Part shown: one piece after another, positions 8,696-16,393 of the stretch | Layout of the letters: the number at the start of each line of letters is the position of its first letter | Numbering within the stretch: position 1 is the first letter of the stretch | Assembly (NCBI RefSeq): GCF_004362515.1 | Contig: NZ_SNXU01000001.1 | Span: 3,162,001-3,226,000, forward strand | Length of the DNA: 64,000 nt | Direction of reading: 5' to 3' | DNA from: Actinokineospora alba | GTDB lineage: Bacteria; Actinomycetota; Actinomycetes; Mycobacteriales; Pseudonocardiaceae | Notes under the pieces: generated by a model | What the model was told of the DNA's origin: nothing | Database searches by the model: none | The model's input: the letters and a program-made list of their open reading frames with translations, nothing else | Position numbers and translations under genes: made by a program

Positions 8696-8830
8696 CTTCT
8701 TTCACCCAGGGCGCATGCTCGGTCGCGACGCGTCACTCGCTGATATGGCCGAACGCGAATGTGTCTCGTCCGAAGGTCGGGTCGGTTAGGTTCTCCGCAC
8801 GGCACGCTGTGCTGCCGGCGTGGAGGGCAC

Positions 8831-11800
8831 ATGGGGGCTGTGGAATACCGGCTGCTCGGACCGGTCGAAGTGGTGGCGGACAGCGGGACCGTGGCGATCG
8901 GCGGGAACAAGCCGAAGGCCCTGCTGGCCACGCTGCTGCTCGAGCACGGCCGGGTGGTGTCGGTCGAGCGGCTGGTCGAGGTGCTCTGGCCGCGCGAGGT
9001 GCCGCCGACCGCGCGGGCCGGGATCCAGACCTACGTCAAGTCGCTGCGGCGGGCGCTGGCCGAGCACGGCGCGGTCGATGTGATCCACACCCGGCCACCC
9101 GGCTATCTCATCCGGGTGCCCGCCGACGCGCTCGACGTGACCGTGTTCGTCCGTCAGGTCACCGCCGCCCGGTCGGCCGACCCGGCGGCGGCCGGGGATC
9201 TCCTGCGCGGTGCGCTCGCGCTGTGGCGTGGGCAGGCGCTGGAAGGCATCGACGCGCTGTCGGGGGAGGTCGCGCGACTCGACGAGCTGTGGCTGACCGC
9301 CACGGCCGACCGGATCGGGTTCGACCTGGAGCTGGGCAGGCACGACGAGCTCGTCCCCGAGCTGGCGGGGCTGCTCACCCGGTTCCCCGCCCACGAACGG
9401 CTCCGCGGCTTCCACATGATCGCCCTGCACCGCTGCGGTCGACAGGCGGAGGCGCTGGCTTCGTTCGAGACGGCGCGCGCGGTGCTCGACGAGGAACTCG
9501 GCGTACGGCCCGGGCCCGAGCTCAGCGCCGTCCACGTGGCGATCCTGCGCGGGGCGGCGACGCCACGCGCGGCCAGGGTGCCGAGACAGGTTCCGTTGGT
9601 GCCGCCGGACTTCACCGGCCGCGACCAGGAGATCGAGACCCTGGTCGACCGGCTGCTGCCCGGCCGGGACCGGGTGGCCCACCCGATCGAGGTGATCACC
9701 GGACCCGGGGGCGGCGGAAAGTCGACGCTGGCCGCGCGGGTCGCCGGGATCGTCGGGCCGCGCTTCCGCGACGGGCAGCTCTACGCCGAGCTGCGCGGCG
9801 TCAGCGACAGCCCGGCCCACCCCGGCGAAGTGCTCGGCCGGTTCCTGCGGGCGCTCGGGGTGCCCGCCGACCAGATTCCGCAGTCCACCGCCGAACGCAG
9901 TGAGGTCTACCGGGAGCTGCTGGTCGACCGGCGGGTGCTGGTGCTGCTCGACGGTGCCCGCGACGAGCGGCAGATCACGCCACTGCTGCCCGGCGGCTCC
10001 GGGTGCGCGGTCATGGTGACCAGCCGGGAGAGCATGACCGGGCTCGCCGGGGCGAACCGGCTCGACCTGGACGTGCTCGACGCGGCCGCGGGCCGCGGAC
10101 TGCTCGGCCGCATCGTCGGCGACCGCCGGGTGGCGGCGGAACCCGACGCCGCCGACCGGATCGTCGAGCGCTGCGGCGGGCTGCCGCTCGCGCTGCGGGT
10201 GGCCGGGGCCCGGTTGGCGTCGCGGCAGCGGTGGCCGCTGGCCGTGCTGGCCGACCGGCTCGCCGACGAACGCCGCCGCCTCGACGAACTGAGCACCGCC
10301 GACCTCGCCGTGCGCACCAGCGTCGAGTTCAGCTACCTCGCGCTGCCGCCGCTGGGCCGGGCCGCGCTGCGCCGCCTGGGGTTCCTCGGTGTGCCCGAGT
10401 TCGGCTCGTGGGTGGTGGCCTGGCTGCTCGGCATCCCCGAGTCCGCCGCGGACGACATCGTCGAGCACCTGGTCGACACCCATCTCGCCGAGTTCACCAG
10501 GGTCGACGAGCTGGGTTGCCTGCGGTACCGGCTGCACGACCTCGTCCGCATCTACGCCCACGAGGCCGCCGAACGCGAGGAGTCGGCCGCCGACCTGGTC
10601 GACGCGGTCAGCCGGGTCCTCGGCTCCTGGCTGTCCATATTGGACAAGATGGCGGGCGACTCGCCGCCGGACGAGATCCAGTGGCGGCTGCCCGCCGTCG
10701 CCACGCCGCCGGTCTCGCCCGCGATGATCGACCTGGCGATGGCCACACCGCAGAGCTGGTTCGAGATCGAGCAGCCCGCCGTGGTCGTCGGCGTCGAGCG
10801 CGCCGCGGGCCTCGGCCTGCACGCGCTGGTGTGCGGCTTCGCCGCGGTGAAGCTCGGCCCGTCGTTCCTCGGCGTCAACCGGTTCGAGTCGCGGGAGCGG
10901 ATCAACGCCGCCGCCATGGCCGCCGCGCGCCAGAGCGGCGACCGCCGCGGCGAGGCGATGATGCTCACCGAACTGGCGCACGTGCGCTACCTCCAGGACC
11001 GCTACATCGAGGCTCGAGAGGGCAACGCCACCGCCCTGCGCATGTTCGGCGACCTCGGTGACCGGCACGGTCAGGCGGTCGCGCTGGCGGGGTTGGGCGC
11101 GGCCTGCCGCGAGTCCGGCAGGCTGGCGGAGGGACTGTGCCACCTCGACCGCGCCGCCGACCTGCTGCGCGAACTCGGCGAGGACGCCGGGGTGGCCTAC
11201 ACCGCGCGGATGGCCGGGTCGGTTCGGCTGGAGCTGGGCGAGTTCGATCAGGCGGGCGCCGACCTGGCGGAGGCGCTGGCCGCCTACCGACAGGTGGGGA
11301 GCACTCGTGGCGAGGCGCTGACACTGCGCACGATCAGCCTGCGGCTGCGCGCGCTCGGCGAGTACCCGCCCGCGATCGAGGCGGCCAGGCGGGCGGTCGA
11401 GCTGTTCCAAACGCTGGGGGACCGGCTGATGTGGGCGTACTCGGTGCGGGCCAAGGCGAAAGCCGAACTGCGGCTGGGTGTGCGCGCCTCGGTGCGCGCC
11501 GAGCTCGACTGGGCGCTCGGGGTGTGCGAGGCGCTCGCCGACCGGTGGGGTCAGGCCGTCACGCTGCGCACGATCGGGGAACTCCACCTCGCCGACGGCC
11601 ACCTCGCCGACGCCGAGCGCGCGCTCACCGCCGCGATGGCGATCTGGTCCGATATGGACGTTCCGCTGTGGCGGGCACGGACCGAACGCGACTTCGCGGC
11701 GCTGTACCGCGCCCGGGGTGACAGCGCGCGCGCCGATTCCGTGCTCGCCGACGCCATGGCCACCTTCGCCGCCTACGGCGCACGCGAGGCCCGGGAGCCC

Positions 11801-11857
11801 GCCGATGACCCGGCGGTCCGCCGGGTCATCGGCCCCGAGTCCGGGGTTCCCGTCTAG
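8831..11857 (+). CDS. SARP-family regulator with BTAD, NB-ARC ATPase and TPR domains (AfsR/DnrI/RedD type)
   Basis: A 1008-residue regulator. The start is ATG 8831 after GGAGG. An OmpR-like winged HTH covers residues 1-95 (YRLLGPVEVV, then RAGIQTYVKSLRRALAE). A bacterial transcriptional activator domain covers about 98-245. An NB-ARC/STAND ATPase follows, with Walker A GPGGGGKST at about residue 293, Walker B VLVLLDG at about 375 and GLPLALRV at about 455. C-terminal TPR-like repeats cover about 680-985. This is the large AfsR-like SARP layout, usually an activator of secondary-metabolism or developmental genes. No biosynthetic cluster is adjacent; the neighbours are cell-wall hydrolases and the two 7-4-7 repeats suggest these are targets. 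Confidence 0.93.
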   Translation: MGAVEYRLLGPVEVVADSGTVAIGGNKPKALLATLLLEHGRVVSVERLVEVLWPREVPPTARAGIQTYVKSLRRALAEHGAVDVIHTRPPGYLIRVPADALDVTVFVRQVTAARSADPAAAGDLLRGALALWRGQALEGIDALSGEVARLDELWLTATADRIGFDLELGRHDELVPELAGLLTRFPAHERLRGFHMIALHRCGRQAEALASFETARAVLDEELGVRPGPELSAVHVAILRGAATPRAARVPRQVPLVPPDFTGRDQEIETLVDRLLPGRDRVAHPIEVITGPGGGGKSTLAARVAGIVGPRFRDGQLYAELRGVSDSPAHPGEVLGRFLRALGVPADQIPQSTAERSEVYRELLVDRRVLVLLDGARDERQITPLLPGGSGCAVMVTSRESMTGLAGANRLDLDVLDAAAGRGLLGRIVGDRRVAAEPDAADRIVERCGGLPLALRVAGARLASRQRWPLAVLADRLADERRRLDELSTADLAVRTSVEFSYLALPPLGRAALRRLGFLGVPEFGSWVVAWLLGIPESAADDIVEHLVDTHLAEFTRVDELGCLRYRLHDLVRIYAHEAAEREESAADLVDAVSRVLGSWLSILDKMAGDSPPDEIQWRLPAVATPPVSPAMIDLAMATPQSWFEIEQPAVVVGVERAAGLGLHALVCGFAAVKLGPSFLGVNRFESRERINAAAMAAARQSGDRRGEAMMLTELAHVRYLQDRYIEAREGNATALRMFGDLGDRHGQAVALAGLGAACRESGRLAEGLCHLDRAADLLRELGEDAGVAYTARMAGSVRLELGEFDQAGADLAEALAAYRQVGSTRGEALTLRTISLRLRALGEYPPAIEAARRAVELFQTLGDRLMWAYSVRAKAKAELRLGVRASVRAELDWALGVCEALADRWGQAVTLRTIGELHLADGHLADAERALTAAMAIWSDMDVPLWRARTERDFAALYRARGDSARADSVLADAMATFAAYGAREAREPADDPAVRRVIGPESGVPV
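11801..11833. repeat. Near-perfect 33-base palindrome inside the end of the SARP gene
   Basis: GCCGATGACCCGGCGG and its exact reverse complement are separated by a single T. It lies inside the coding sequence 24 bases before the stop at 11857. It may work as a 3' hairpin between convergent genes, since only 27 bases separate the two stops. Confidence 0.6.
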
Positions 11858-11884
11858 CACGGTGGTCACTGCCCTAACCGCCGC

Positions 11885-13111
11885 TCACTGGCCTCCTTGC
11901 AGGGCGGTCCAGGTCTGGAGTCCGGCGTTGCCGTCCACCGGGAGTCCGCGAGTGGTCTGGTAGTCCCGGACCGCCTGCTCCGTCCGCGCTCCGTACTGGC
12001 CGTCGACGCCGATCGACCGGCCGAGCGCGGCCGTCAGCGCGCGTTGCAGCCGCCGGACCTCCTGCCCGGTGGCGCCCGGCCGCAGCCTGGGCTGCCACCC
12101 GGCCGACAACAGGGCGGTCCACGTGCGCCGACCGACCTCACCGTCAGCGGTCAGACCGTGGGCGCTCTGGAATGCCTTCACCGCCGTCTCGGTGCCTGCC
12201 CCGAAGTCGCCGTCGACCGCCCCGGGCTCGCGGCCGTCGTCGCGCAACAGGTACTGGAGCGCGGCGACTTCCGGGTTGTTCGCACCGCGGTTGAGCGTCG
12301 GGTAGGCGGCGAAGTCGCGGTTGACCGGTGGTCGGATGTCGACCTGGTTGGCGTCGATGAAGATCCGCACCCCGCCGTGGGTTTCGGCGAAATCGCCCGC
12401 GTACTGGTGGATCCGCTGGTGGTTGGACCAGTACGCGCTCGGGAAGTACGACCCGGCGTTGGTGTCGGCCACGCCGTTCCACCAGGCGAAGTCGATGTGG
12501 TCGGGTCGGGCGTAGGTGCTCGACCGGTACACGTTCGCCAGGTCGCGGATACCGGAAGCGGCGCTGGAGTACACGCCCGACAGGTAGTCGGCCTCGTGGA
12601 CCCGCTCGGTCCAGCCGGTGAGGTAGCTCAGCACCGCCGCACGGCACTGCGCGTTGGCGCTGTCGTAGTGCTCCATGTCGTTGTAGAGCGCGCTGCCCGC
12701 GCCGATCCCCAGTGCCGCCGCACGGGTCAGCGCGTCGGACCCGTCCTGGCGGCCCTGGTCGCGGGCGGTCACCGGGTCGTAGGCCATCCTCAGCGACTGG
12801 GTGGTGCTGCACGGCGCCTGCCTGCCCACGTAGAGCGGCAGCAGATGCCAGCCGCGCGCGGTCTGCTCGCCGACCCACGCGGCGGTCAGGTTGGCCTGGG
12901 TCTTGCAGCCGCGCCCGTCACCGCCGAAGTAGATCCCGATCGACCGGTACGGCGACGCAGACCAGGCCTGCATCGTCGCCGACGACGGGGTCTCGCAGGT
13001 GTCGAACGCCTTGCCCGCGAAGGTGCCCGGATGCGGTGCGGCGGTGGCGATGGCCGTCAGCGTGATCGTGAATACGGCCGTCAGCGCGGCCAGTGTCGTC
13101 GCCCGGCGCAT
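11885..13111 (-). CDS. Secreted DUF1906 glycoside-hydrolase-like protein with two PG-binding domains
   Basis: A 408-residue secreted protein. Signal peptide residues 1-25. Residues about 33-250 match the DUF1906 / Rv2525c-like glycoside-hydrolase fold (GKAFDTCETPS, YRSIGIYFGG, LLPLYVG, ALYNDMEHY, IDFAWWN). Two PG_binding_1 domains follow, at about 275-335 (VDGDFGAGTETAVKAFQ) and 345-405 (VDGQYGARTEQAVRDYQ). DUF1906 proteins have a TIM-barrel like cell-wall hydrolases but proven activity is scarce. Its ATG overlaps the upstream TGA by one base (TGATG), so it is translationally coupled to the M74 gene. Confidence 0.9.
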   Translation of the reverse strand: MRRATTLAALTAVFTITLTAIATAAPHPGTFAGKAFDTCETPSSATMQAWSASPYRSIGIYFGGDGRGCKTQANLTAAWVGEQTARGWHLLPLYVGRQAPCSTTQSLRMAYDPVTARDQGRQDGSDALTRAAALGIGAGSALYNDMEHYDSANAQCRAAVLSYLTGWTERVHEADYLSGVYSSAASGIRDLANVYRSSTYARPDHIDFAWWNGVADTNAGSYFPSAYWSNHQRIHQYAGDFAETHGGVRIFIDANQVDIRPPVNRDFAAYPTLNRGANNPEVAALQYLLRDDGREPGAVDGDFGAGTETAVKAFQSAHGLTADGEVGRRTWTALLSAGWQPRLRPGATGQEVRRLQRALTAALGRSIGVDGQYGARTEQAVRDYQTTRGLPVDGNAGLQTWTALQGGQ

Positions 13112-14073
13112 CAGCAGTCGTACTTCGAGTCGGGGTGCACGACCTCGCAGTAGCGCACGTGCAGGTGGTCGTCGTGGTTCGGGTACTGCTCGGTCAGGCC
13201 CTCGCCGATCAGCACCGGGTCGTTGAAGTAGACGGTCTTGACCCGGCCGGTCGCGCGCAGCGCCTGGGCGAGCTGCCGGGTGGCGGACCGGTCGTACAGC
13301 GCGGAGAACCGGTCGACCTGGCCCACGCACTGCGCCCGGTCGGTGCGCATCGGGTGCAGGTCGGCGTCGAGGCCGGTCTCGTGGCTGGCGTGGTCGGCGA
13401 TCTCGCCGCCGTGCTCCAGGCTGATGTCGCGCACCGCGACCGGCCCGAGCCCCGCCGCCAGCACCTGGGCCCCGGCCGCGGTCAGCCATCCGATGGTGGA
13501 CCCGGTGCCCCAGTGGGCGTTGTGGCCGTTGACGCTGGAGGCGAACTGGCAGGTCTGCGGCACGTCCGGGCGGTCGATCTGCTGGTAGTGCCAGATCAGG
13601 TTGCGCCAGGTGATCGGCCCGACCTCGCCGTTGGCCTCGATGCCCGCGTGCTGCTGGAAGCTCACCACCGCGGCCCGGGTCGCCGGGCCGAAGCCGCCGT
13701 CGACCGACAGGCCCGCGTTCCGCTTGAGGTTGAGCTGGTGTTGCAGCGCCTTGACGGCGGGGTTGTTGTCGCCCGCGTTGAGGGTCACCGCCAGCGCGGT
13801 CCAGGTGTTGGGTCCGACGTTGCCGTCGGCGCTGAGGCCCATGGCCGACTGGAACGAGCGGACGGCGGCGTCCGTGCCGCCGCCGAAGTCGCCGTCGACG
13901 GACACCGGGCGTCCGGAGTGCACGAGCAGGTATTGGATGGCGGTCACGTCGGCGCCTTTGTCACCCTTGCTCTGGGTCGGCCAGAACGCCTGTGGGAACG
14001 CGTGCGCGGGGGTGGTGGCCAGTATCGCGAACGCGACTCCGATGGTGGCCGCCACGGTGAAAAGTCGTTTCAT
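13111..14073 (-). CDS. Secreted M74 (MepA-type) murein endopeptidase with two PG-binding domains
   Basis: A 320-residue secreted enzyme. Start ATG 14073 after AAGGAGGGG. Signal peptide 1-25. Two PG_binding_1 domains at about 36-95 and 100-160. The C-terminal domain (185-315) matches penicillin-insensitive murein endopeptidase. The LAS-type zinc motifs are intact: SHETGLDAD (His231, Asp238) and DHLHVR (His303, His305). It would cut peptide cross-links in peptidoglycan. Third gene of a minus-strand operon; the following gene is coupled by TGATG. Its close paralogue two genes upstream has lost these residues. Confidence 0.93.
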   Translation of the reverse strand: MKRLFTVAATIGVAFAILATTPAHAFPQAFWPTQSKGDKGADVTAIQYLLVHSGRPVSVDGDFGGGTDAAVRSFQSAMGLSADGNVGPNTWTALAVTLNAGDNNPAVKALQHQLNLKRNAGLSVDGGFGPATRAAVVSFQQHAGIEANGEVGPITWRNLIWHYQQIDRPDVPQTCQFASSVNGHNAHWGTGSTIGWLTAAGAQVLAAGLGPVAVRDISLEHGGEIADHASHETGLDADLHPMRTDRAQCVGQVDRFSALYDRSATRQLAQALRATGRVKTVYFNDPVLIGEGLTEQYPNHDDHLHVRYCEVVHPDSKYDC

Positions 14074-14128
14074 CAATCCCCTCCTTGGGTATCGCAAGAA
14101 GGTTATTTCGGCCCCTGTCGCGAATTCA

Positions 14129-14656
14129 CTAGTCCACCGACCAGGTTCGGCCGCCGATTCGGGCGACCAAATGGGTCCGATCGCGGCAGTCGAATTTGCG
14201 CAGGATATTCGAGACGTGGAATTTCACCGCGCTGACGCTGACCACCATCAGGCGGGCGATCTCGGCGTTGTCCAACCCGTCCGCGAGCAGGTCGAGCACG
14301 GCCCGCTCGCGTGGGGTCAGGCCCGCGGGCACCGCGGCGGCGGGCACCAGCCCGAGCAGGGCGCCGGTCAGCCGCGGCGATATCCAGCCGCCATGGCGGA
14401 ACACCTGCCGCGCCGCCTGCCCGAAGTGCTCGTCCGGGTCGTCGGCCAGCACCAGGCCGATCGCGCCCGCCCGCACGGCCGGGCAGACCGCGCCCGGCCC
14501 GTCGAGCACGGCCACCGTCCCCGCGGTCGGGGTGTCGGTGAACACCACCGTCGCCGCCCGGCCGAGCCTGACGGTCGCGATCCCGGCGAGCGCCGCGCCG
14601 ATGCGGTCGCGCACCTCGGCCCGGCGCAGGTCGAGTGCGACCTGGATGGCCGCCAT
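14129..14656 (-). CDS. LuxR/NarL-type regulator with degenerate receiver-like domain
   Basis: A 175-residue protein. The C-terminal HTH is typical LuxR/GerE: LTPRERAVLDLLADGLDNAEIA, then VSAVKFHVSNILRKF. Residues 1-100 have a receiver-like alpha/beta pattern (ending in GAIGLVLADDP, then VFRHGGWISP) but no convincing acidic pocket or phospho-acceptor Asp, so it is probably not a standard phosphorylated response regulator. Its ATG overlaps the TGA of the CHAP gene (TGATG), so enzyme and regulator are made together. Possible autoregulation of the cell-wall operon is inference. Confidence 0.88.
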   Translation of the reverse strand: MAAIQVALDLRRAEVRDRIGAALAGIATVRLGRAATVVFTDTPTAGTVAVLDGPGAVCPAVRAGAIGLVLADDPDEHFGQAARQVFRHGGWISPRLTGALLGLVPAAAVPAGLTPRERAVLDLLADGLDNAEIARLMVVSVSAVKFHVSNILRKFDCRDRTHLVARIGGRTWSVD

Positions 14657-16071
14657 CAGCAGTCGTAGGCGGGATCCGGGTGCACGACCGCGCAGTACCG
14701 GACCGCGACCGCGTCGTCGGGACCGGCCGTGACCAGCCCTTCCGCGATGAGCACCGGGTCGCTGAAGTACACCGCCTTGACCCGCCCGGTCGCCCGCGCC
14801 GCGGCGATCAGCTCACGAGTCGCGGCTTGGTCGTAGAGCGGGGAGAACCGGTCGACCGGGCCCCCGCACTGACCCCGGTCGGTGCGCATCAGGGCCAGCC
14901 GGGCGTCCATGCCCCAGCCGCCGTCGTGCTCGGCGCCCAGGTCGCGCACGGCGAGCCCGGCCACGCGGCTCGCCGCCGCGGTGAGTTGGCCGACCGCGGC
15001 GGCCGTGCCCCAGCGCCCGCCCGCGACACAGACGCCCGTGCCGAGCGGCTGGTGGTGCGAGATCAGGTGGCGCCAGGTGATGGGCCCGGCGATGCCATTG
15101 GATTCGATTCCGGCATGCTGCTGGAAAGCGACGACGGCCGCTTTCGTCAGGCCGCCGAAATCGCCGTCGACGACGAGACCGGCGCCGCGTTTGACGTTGA
15201 GCTGGAATTGCAGTGCTTTCACCGCGCTGCTGTTGTCCCCTTGTTGCAGGCTTGGTGCCAAAGCCGCCCAGGTATTCGGTCCGACGTTACCGTCGGCGCC
15301 CAGTCCCCGGGCGGTCTGGAAATCGCGCACGGCGGTGTCGGTGCTCGCGCCGAATTCGCCGTCGACCGGGACCGTGCGGCCGGAACTGGCCAGCAGGTGC
15401 TGGATCGCGGTGACGTCGGCGCCACGATCGCCCTTGGTCTGCGTCGGCCAGAACGCCTTGGTCGGGGTGGTGTACCCGACGATCGACGGGCTGGTCAGCG
15501 GGTATGACTTGGCCAGCACCCGGTCACTCGCGTTGCCCTCGATCGTCGACACCGCGGTGGAGTCGGCGGACCGGACGATGCCGACATGGTCGATGTCGTA
15601 CCCGCCGCCCGCGAAGCTCCCCACGGTCGAGTCGAAACCGTCGGCGGCCCAGTCGAACACGATCGCGTCGCCCGGCCGCGGCTGGTAGCCGGACCCACGG
15701 GGGTGCCAGGTGCCCTGCCTGCGGCCGTACTCGTAGAACGAGTGCGCCCACCCGTTGAGGTTGCCCGCCCGGTCCGGCTGCATGGCCTCCGGGTCCTTGG
15801 CGACCCGCCACACGTACTTGACGAAGTCGGCGCACCAGCTCCCGGCCCGCCATCCATTGCCACACCCCGCCATGTGCGGCCGAGTCTGGGCGACGTAGAA
15901 CGTGCAGTCGCTGCCGAGCGGCTCCTCGTGGTTGCGCTCGGCGTTGTTCAACTCGCCCTCCGCGATCGCGACGATTCCCGCCGCCGCGGCCTGGGCGGGT
16001 GGCGCCGCCAGCGCCCCGAGCGCGCACACCATGACCACCATCGACACCGTGATCCGCCGTATCAGGCCCAT
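14656..16071 (-). CDS. Secreted CHAP amidase/endopeptidase with two PG-binding domains and a decayed M74 domain
   Basis: A 471-residue secreted protein; start ATG 16071 after GGAAGGGGAGG. Signal peptide 1-28. CHAP domain about 50-185 with catalytic Cys80 (GSWCADF) and His162 (IDHVGIV), plus a Glu/Asn near 178-180. Two PG_binding_1 domains at 210-270 and 278-338. Residues 345-471 are clearly homologous to the M74 domain of the next enzyme (shared RTDR-QC, VDRFS-LYD, ATGRVK-VYF-DPVLI-EGL). However the zinc motifs are gone: GWGMDARLA replaces SHETGLDAD, and DDAVAVR replaces DHLHVR. So CHAP should be active and the C-terminal domain inert. First gene of the operon. Confidence 0.93.
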   Translation of the reverse strand: MGLIRRITVSMVVMVCALGALAAPPAQAAAAGIVAIAEGELNNAERNHEEPLGSDCTFYVAQTRPHMAGCGNGWRAGSWCADFVKYVWRVAKDPEAMQPDRAGNLNGWAHSFYEYGRRQGTWHPRGSGYQPRPGDAIVFDWAADGFDSTVGSFAGGGYDIDHVGIVRSADSTAVSTIEGNASDRVLAKSYPLTSPSIVGYTTPTKAFWPTQTKGDRGADVTAIQHLLASSGRTVPVDGEFGASTDTAVRDFQTARGLGADGNVGPNTWAALAPSLQQGDNSSAVKALQFQLNVKRGAGLVVDGDFGGLTKAAVVAFQQHAGIESNGIAGPITWRHLISHHQPLGTGVCVAGGRWGTAAAVGQLTAAASRVAGLAVRDLGAEHDGGWGMDARLALMRTDRGQCGGPVDRFSPLYDQAATRELIAAARATGRVKAVYFSDPVLIAEGLVTAGPDDAVAVRYCAVVHPDPAYDC

Positions 16072-16115
16072 GGCCCTCCCCTTCCACGTGAGCTGGAAGG
16101 AGCATCGCCGGGTCC

Positions 16116-16133
16116 ACTGAAACTTCCCTGAAA
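16116..16133 (-). promoter_or_regulatory. SARP-type direct repeat upstream of the CHAP operon
   Basis: On the minus strand TTTCAGG-GAAG-TTTCAGT forms two heptamers with an 11-base period, 44 bases before the CHAP start. Nine bases after it lies GATGCT as a -10-like element. Layout and sequence match the repeat at 8076-8093. Confidence 0.55.
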
Positions 16134-16345
16134 GGCAGGTGCCGGTCGGGCCGGACAGACGAAACAGGCGCACTCCTCGACGAATGCACCCGCGGGCTCA
16201 AGGCCGGGCGGTAGTGCAGTCGGTGGGTGCGCCGAGAATCGCGAGCGCCTCGTAGCGAGATAACCCTTGTGGCGCAGGAACTCGCCCGGGACCTACCGCG
16301 GACGCGACAGTGCGCTGGGAGCCGAGTCGCCGCTCGTGGTTACGC

Positions 16346-16380
16346 CGCCGCCCGGCCGCGTGGAACGCGGCCGGGCGGCG
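16346..16380 (-). terminator. Strong hairpin terminator after the first subtilase
   Basis: A perfect 15-bp inverted repeat (CGCCGCCCGGCCGCG, loop TGGAA) lies 13 bases downstream of the subtilase stop at 16394. The rest of the 16072-16393 gap holds only the direct repeat at 16116 and the CHAP promoter; I see no gene in it. Confidence 0.8.
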
Positions 16381-16393
16381 GTCAAAGGGGTGT

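Noticed and set aside
8786..11869. Minus-strand open frame of about 1027 codons opposite the SARP gene
   Set aside because: Arg/Gly/His/Pro-rich translation without any domain; it mirrors the codon bias of the plus-strand gene.
6324..16071. Prophage lysis module
   Set aside because: There are several peptidoglycan hydrolases but all have signal peptides and no holin, tail, capsid, integrase or portal genes are nearby.
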